A stretch of 64,000 nucleotides of DNA from Gigaspora margarita (taxonomy: Eukaryota; Glomeromycota; Glomeromycetes; Diversisporales; Gigasporaceae): assembly GCA_009809945.1 (NCBI GenBank), contig WTPW01000197.1:301076-365075 (forward strand). Reading direction: 5' to 3'. Within the stretch, counting starts at the first letter, position 1. Each line of letters begins with the position of its first letter. The translations under genes were made by a program, and so were the position numbers. Of the stretch, positions 57,922-64,000 are shown piece after piece. The notes under the pieces were generated by a model. That model worked only from the letters and a program-made list of their open reading frames with translations. It was not told the origin of the DNA and did not search any database.

Positions 57922-59720
57922 TAGGACCCTGGACATCTCTCATATAGGTCATAACTGGATTTTGGCCAATTTTGATCTAATTTGCTAAAAAAACAAAATC
58001 TATTTACTTTAATAACTTCTAATCCAGTAATCAGAATTGAATAAACTTTTTTTGTTAGATATGCCTCACTAAGAGCTTTATTTTAAAAAAAGTTCATTCA
58101 TATTGGATTACTAGATGCCAAGATAATTGCCAAAAACTGTTTTTTGCTTCTCAAATTTTAGGTGTTTTTGTTGAAAAATTTCAAGTATGACCTTTGTCCG
58201 GGTCCTGTTTTTATATATTTTTGCAAGATTTCCCAAATTTTTGCTAAGTTTTACAATTTAATAAAATTATATATTTTTTATTTGTTATATTTAAAGCTAG
58301 GAACATTTCTTAGAGTAGTAACTATATATGGCATTACAGCTATAATATAAAGGCTGTACTACCTTTAGGCCATGTTGCCATTGTACCATATATAATAATA
58401 AAGTAGTAAGCCATAAGTGTCATATGCCATAACTGGTATTGTATACCATTATTGGTGTTGTATACCATAACTTGTGAGTTGTCATTTCATGAAAAAAATT
58501 AGGAGGTGCTGATTAGCCAAAACCATATTGTTTAAAAATTATTGAATAAGTTTTTACAATAATTCCTATAATGTTTAATACCATACATGTTACATGAATC
58601 TATATATATAACAGTTAAGGATTTTTTTATTTGTATTGTTTGTTTTTTTTTACTAATCTAGAGTTGTATTTTTTGGCATTTGTTGACTTTTGTCTTGCTT
58701 GTCAGTCTTATCGCTTGTAGTTGTTATCACTATAGATGTAGGTGTTGTAGGTATCGTTGTATATAGGTACTGTTCCTATAAATGTTGTCATTATAGGTAT
58801 CATCGCTTGTCGCTACCTGATAGTGCTTTTGTTTTTGATGTTTTGTTACTTGTATTGTCATCATTAATTGGTGTACCATTAGTAGGTTTTTCATATTTAA
58901 TGATACCTTCACTGTTGGTATTGACATTTTGGAGTTTTTTACTTTCATTATGCCTTTTATACTAATACAGTTCACTATTGTCATATCAGTACTGATGTTG
59001 ATTGGCCCCTTGTACCAATGCCGTTTACTATAGTGCAACTAATGAGAGCCTTGTAAATTATGGGTTTGGTAAGCTTTTGATGCATGAAATAGCAGTAGTA
59101 GACTTGTCTTGTAGTTTAGGTTAGTGTTGGTCTAAAATTGTTAGGAATTGTTTGGAATAGGACCCCGAATATCTAGTATAGAGGTTATACTTAAAATTTT
59201 TTAGCAAAACCACCTAAAATTTGAGAAGCAAAAAACAGTTTATAACAATTATCTTGGCATCTAGTAGTTCAATTTGAATGAACTTTTTTTTATAATGAAG
59301 CTCTCAGTGAGGTGCATCTAACAAAAAAAAGTTTATTTAATTCTGATCATTGGATTAGAATAGAGTTCCTCAAAGTTGAATTGAATTGAATATTAAGCAT
59401 ATTTGAATTTAATCAAATTGAATAAGCTCTTGATTTGAATTTGATTTGATCAAATCAAATCAAATTTATTTGTAATTTTTATTAAATATTTTCAAATCAA
59501 ATCGAATATTTTGTCAATTTGAATTTGATTTGATTTGCAATTTCTGTATTTGAATTTGATTTGAGATCGAATATTTGATCGAATCAAATTGAATCGGATC
59601 AAATTGCAGAACCCTAAATTAGAAGTTATTAAAGTAAATAGATTTTGTTATTTTCAGCAAATTAGGTTAAAATTGGCCAAAATCCAGTTATGACCTATAT
59701 GAGAGATATCTGGGGTCCTG
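57922..59720. mobile_element. 1.8-kb foldback interrupted by hAT MITE
   Basis: The ends (T/C)AGGACCC followed by ATCTCTCATATAGGTCATAA are inverted over about 250 bp per arm. The right arm has a hAT MITE at 59361-59616; the left arm keeps the uninterrupted sequence at 58015-58027. The middle (58180-59170) is unique, includes repeated TATAGGTA/TGTTGT-like sequence, and has no convincing protein, though one minus frame reads a Thr/Asn/Lys-rich peptide broken by stops. Confidence 0.75.
59361..59616. mobile_element. hAT-type MITE (copy 4)
   Basis: It starts TAGAGTTCCTCAAA and ends GCAGAACCCTA, in the reverse sense to 45252-45535. Flanks GATTAGAA and AATTAGAA match at 7 of 8, and the empty site in the opposite arm of its host confirms GATTAGAA as the target. 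Confidence 0.9.
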
Positions 59721-60129
59721 TTTAGAATGGAGTCAATTTTCTGAACAGGGGTTTATATTCATTATGATGTTTGTATGTGATATAAAAAAGAAAATTTTGA
59801 TTAAAAATTATTATATAAAAAACCTATATTAAAACATATATTTAACAAACATTCTTTAAAATGTTCAGAAGGAATTAGTTTTCTAAACAATAAAAATCAG
59901 GTAATTTCAATTTTGCGAACAATTCCAAGAGATTTTTTTTATAGGGTCTTTGAATTTATAAAACAGCTGTAAAAAAAACTTAATAAATTTCTGTTTGACC
60001 TGGGTCAAAGCACTACTTATGTAATTATATATGCAGCATACAGCATTTATACGGTATATGATACTTATAGCATTTATTCAGCATGCGGCACTTCTACTTA
60101 TATAGCAAAATATGCCGTATGCTATAGTA

Positions 60130-60239
60130 TATAGATGCTGGTGAAATTAATTTCACCAATTTCACTAATTCACCACCAATTTTACCAATAGTGGTGAAAT
60201 TATTTTACCACATTTCACCACATTTCACTAGCATCTATA
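60130..60239. mobile_element. Micro-MITE with GGTGAAATT repeats
   Basis: TATAGATGCT(G/A)GTGAAAT ends are inverted, and the 110-bp body consists largely of TTTCACCA/TGGTGAAA repeats. Confidence 0.65.
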
Positions 60240-60719
60240 CTATAGTAGTTGTGCTGAAAGTAGCTATCCCTCAAAATTTAAATGTTCCCAGCTTTAGTTA
60301 TATTATACATTATATGTATTATATTTTTAAGTTTTTGTTAAATTTAACAGGTTGCGATATCGCAAATTAATATTTAAAAAAATTAAAATTATTATTAGTT
60401 AGGATTAAGGTTCAAACTAGTATTAAAGTTATAGTTAGAGGGCATATATATGTGCAAAATTAAGTGCTAAAAACTTTTAATTAGAAGCCAAACCTAGTTT
60501 ACATAATAAGATTTTAAGATATTTAAAATTTTTGATTTTTTTTTGTAATTTTTCTAATTTTTTATTCATTTTGTTATACAAGATCCTGTGATCTAATTGT
60601 CAATCATATTAATCTATAATATCACAATCTGTAACATTTAGCAACCTTCTATTTTTAAATTAAATATATATTTTAATAAATATTAAATATTTTATTATAT
60701 ATATTTTAATTATTATTAT

Positions 60720-62460
60720 ATTTTAAACCATTTTTGCACTTTATCACATCTAATTCTATTATTATTTATAGAAAAAAAATAAAAAACTAGTTTTATACAC
60801 ATATTTTTGCTTATACTGCAGTTAGCTATTATCTTTGCTTGTTTGTTTTAACTATTGTCTTCATTTTTGCTATTTCTTTTGTTTTGGCTATTACCTTTAT
60901 TTAGCTCTTTTTTTTAAATACTTTCTAAAAATAGTAAAAAAAGTAAAAAAAATAAAAAATCTTCATATTTTAAAAATAAGTATTGGTGTTTTTGTAAATA
61001 GCTAAAACAATCTATATGTTCTTGCAAAGTGCTAAAAAGTTAAAGTTTGTGCTTTTATGTTGGTATTTTTGTAAAGTACTAGAAAAATCATGTTGTTTTC
61101 TTGCAAAGTACTAAAGAAGTCAGGGCTAAATAAAATAAAATTTAAAAAAAAAATAAGTAAGAAAAAAAAACAAAAAACAAAAAATATAAGCAAACTAATA
61201 AAAAAAAATAAATAAAGCTTCAAAACTCTATTTTTCTGAAATAAAAGTTTGTTTTTTGCAAAGTTAGAATTGCTAAAATTGTCTCTGAAGGCACCTATAA
61301 TCTGATTACTTGAATAAAAGCCTTTCCCCATAGCAGAAACTTTGATATAAAAAAAAAAAAAGAATTGCTAAAATCATATTGTGTGTTTTGCCAGGTTGGT
61401 ATTTTTGCAAAGTAACAGAAAAGTTTGTGTTTGCTTGCAAAGTACCAAAAATGTCTGGGTTGGTTTTCATGCAAGTGCCAGAAAGTAAAAGTTGTTTTTT
61501 ACAAAGTGCTAGAATAAAATAAATTAATTGATGATTCACCAGTCATCTGGTACAAGATTATAGTGTAATGAGATGCAAATTACTATATAAATTACATAAG
61601 CAGAAAATGTCAAGATTTTTTGACAATTATTCATATAAAGATTTTTTTGTACTAAGTTAACAGTTAATGCTCACTAATTGAAATTGTAGAGCTCACTGAG
61701 ATACATTTAAAGGAGGTAAGATCGTCCAAATTGGTCTAGTGGTTGCTGAGATATCTTTAAAAAACAATTGGTCAACTATATAAAATTGCTATGTAAACAA
61801 ACTATTATTTACATATAGTTAACTAATCATTTTTAAAGATATCTCAGCAACTACTATGCCAATTTGGACAAACTTACCTCCTTTAGATGCATCTTAGTAA
61901 GCTCTACAACTTTTAATTAGAGGCATTAGCTGTTAACTTATTACGAAAAAATTTTTCCTTAGAAGCACTTGGCATTTAAACTCTATATAATAAATATATG
62001 AGATCTGCATCACATTATACTATGATTTTGCACCTGATGACTAGCAGATCATCAATTAATAAAGAAAATTTAAAAAAAAAACAAAAAAACAAAAACAAAA
62101 ACCAAAAAATATTATACAAAAAAATAAATAAAACCCTAACTAAATCTTTATTTTTTCAAAGTAGCATTTTTAGCAATCTAAAGAAATTAGTCGCATGTTT
62201 TTGCAAAGTATTAGAAGTCTGAATTGGCTTGCAAAGCCAAATTTGTTCTTGCAAAGTGCTAAAAAGTTGTTGGTTTTTTTGCAAAGTGCTAGAGAAGTTA
62301 GGGTTAGTGTTTTTGTTAAGTACTGAAATAAAATAAAAATATTAAAAAATAAAAAAATAAAAAAATAAAACAAAAGCAAAAAAAAAAACAAAATAAAAAC
62401 AAAAAATAAAATAAAATAAAAAAAAAACAATATAAAACTCAATAGAAATTCTAATTATAA
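60720..62460. mobile_element. Second foldback with 32-bp repeat arrays
   Basis: The left part matches the arm at 21398-21720 (GCACTTTATCACATCTAATT) and is followed by TTGCAAAGT(G/A)C(T/C)A(A/G)A-type repeats. The right part (62160-62330) has the same repeats. A TTAA-flanked element (61528-62055) is inserted. Low-complexity A/T tracts lie at 61140-61210 and 62060-62430. Borders are approximate. Confidence 0.55.
61528..62055. mobile_element. TTAA-flanked (piggyBac-like) foldback
   Basis: The ends TTGATGATTCACC.. and, inverted, TTGATGATCTGC.. lie next to TTAA (61524-61527, 62056-62059). The arms contain the shared core (CTCTACAACTTTTAATTAGA) around an axis near 61800. Related to 19056-19916. 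Confidence 0.88.
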
Positions 62461-62785
62461 ACAAAAGATCTAATTAATTTTGTAATACAGAATTTGTAGA
62501 TTAATTTCGATACATTATTCAAAAATTGAAAAATATTTTAAAAATATTAGTCCAATACACCCTTGGTATAAACTAGGTTAAAATATATTAAACTAGCTTG
62601 ATTTTTCAATTTTACTTATAATTTTTTTGGATATAAGGCCTTTATTATATAGTATCAATTGTTCATAATGTACTAAAAGTCTTAATAATAATTTATCTAT
62701 TAAAATTATTAACTTTTTATTACTCATTAATTACATTAATTACCAATTCAGATAAGATTAGCACTATAGCTATATTATTACTATA

Positions 62786-63086
62786 TTTGGGATCATTTAA
62801 AGCCATATATCCATATGACATTTTTGTGTAAATCAACCAACTGGAGTCACAAAATTTTGTTTACACAGATCAGCCTGAAGAAGACAAAAAAACAAAAAAA
62901 CACAAGAATATAAAAATAGCAGTTCAAACCTGTTTTGGGCCATTAATAAAAAATGCCAGAAAGGCAATTTTACTTATATGTCTACTCTAACCCTAACCCC
63001 AACCCTAATGCTAAACAGGCTCTAACCCTAATTTTAACTAAATTTTCAAAAAATCATGTGGGTATATGACTTTAGCCACCCCCAAT
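62786..63086. mobile_element. MITE carrying CCCTAA tracts
   Basis: The ends GGGATCATTTAAAGCCATAT and, inverted, GGGGGTGGCTAAAGTCATAT enclose 300 bp with CTAACCCTAACCCCAACCCT at about 62983 and CTCTAACCCTAA at 63021 near one end only. Same plan as 17386-17535 and 23617-23752. Confidence 0.75.
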
Positions 63087-64000
63087 ATTTGGAATTGGAG
63101 ATAAACAAATATATAAACAATATATTAGTAAATCTGATGATAATCCTTATAAAAAGTTTTTTTTGTACAGTACAGGATACTTAAAGGCTATATTATAAAA
63201 TTTGTCCCATTTTCAAAATTTTCATATTGAAATTTGATGTCTTTGTGAATTTTTGCATTTTGATTGGCTAAAAATTAATTATTAAAAAATATTTTAAAAT
63301 TAATTTTAAAATTAATTTTAAATTAACCAATAGCAGTAAGCCAAAATCATGTGACTTGTTCTATTTTAAGCTCAATTTTTACATATCATGTAAAAATACT
63401 ATACTTTTAAACACATTAATTAAAAAAGTATACAATGTTTTTTTAAAAAATAAGGCTGCTAAATTGTAGCAAATTAGCTAAACTACAAAATATTATTTTT
63501 ATATTAAATATTATTAGTTATTAAAATTTGTGAAGCCTTTAAGTGTCCCATACTATACTAAGTAAATATTATTTTTGGCTCTAAATAAAGTTATAGAGTA
63601 GTTCTTGTGCATCTACTGCCAAAATTTTATTAAAATCAGACTTGTGGATAAAATGATATGAGTAAAAACATCTTTAAAATTCTTTAAATCATATAAAAAT
63701 TTTAAATATACAGGCCTGATTCAGATTTTGTACTACCTTGTTTATATATTTGTTTTGCTCCAATTCTAAATATAGAAATATTGCTGATCTTATCCAGATT
63801 GGCAATTAACAATATCAGCAAATTTATAGCTGTAAAACTTTTTGAAAAAACTTGTGAACTGCAATATCAATTAGTAATTTATAAAAACTGTTTTTTTGTT
63901 ACCCTTCTCTTCTTTTTTACTAAGACCAAACCAATTTAATTTTTTGTTTAATATAATCTCTACCTTATTTTTTATAAATTATAAGAGCCAATACAAATAA
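63087..64000. other. AT-rich end of window
   Basis: A small palindrome lies at 63290-63320 (AAAATTAATTTTAAAATTAA). From about 63922, AGACCAAACCAATTTAATTT resembles the left end of the PIF-like MITE at 54332 and may start an element that runs past the window. No gene is seen. Confidence 0.35.

Noticed and set aside
58690..58965. 91- and 102-residue overlapping frames on both strands
   Set aside because: Low-complexity interior of a foldback element; the hydrophobic plus frame lacks family resemblance and the minus frame conflicts with it.
61032..61539. Minus frames rich in Phe and Leu
   Set aside because: Translations of A/T tracts and of the 32-bp repeat array.

Overview
This is a fungal nuclear contig of about 75-80% A+T. 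Small introns, TATA boxes, an F-box/LRR gene, a BTB-BACK gene and a Zn2Cys6 gene, set in a dense field of foldback transposons, fit an arbuscular mycorrhizal fungus (Glomeromycotina, Rhizophagus/Glomus-like). That assignment is inferred from gene families and composition, not from a database match. No rRNA gene, functional tRNA gene, CRISPR array or bacterial-style operon was seen.

Layout. 0-25 kb: almost no genes; nested inverted-repeat elements (MITEs/foldbacks), two tRNA-headed SINE-like retroposons and two poly(A)-tailed retrocopies. 25-41 kb: a gene island with a full-length F-box pseudogene (+), an intact F-box/LRR gene (-), a two-exon BTB-BACK gene (+), a tandemly repeated coiled-coil exon cluster, and an intact Zn2Cys6 regulator (+). 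41-64 kb: again gene-poor, with a T/CT-rich tract around an assembly gap, a candidate LTR, further MITEs, a degenerate tandem repeat and two large foldbacks.

The mobile elements can be sorted from their own ends. Five carry TTAA target duplications (piggyBac-like). Five carry exact or near 8-bp duplications (hAT-like) and a sixth a degraded one. Four carry TTA/TAA duplications with GGC... termini (PIF/Harbinger-like). Several are flanked by TA (Tc1/mariner or pogo-like), and one has an exact 10-bp duplication (Mutator-like). In three cases an empty site lies in a paralogous sequence within this window, which supports the insertion boundary. No transposase gene is visible, so all appear non-autonomous.

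The gene island encodes proteins of expanded, fast-duplicating families: F-box and BTB proteins (candidate ubiquitin-ligase substrate adaptors) and a short zinc-cluster regulator. The signs of turnover are an inverted F-box paralogue that has decayed, a BTB-BACK protein that ends where related proteins often continue, and an exon duplicated three times with a pogo-like MITE in its intron. The most unusual pattern is a roughly 90-bp core shared by the arms of otherwise different palindromic elements, together with short telomere-like (CCCTAA)n tracts inside several of them.
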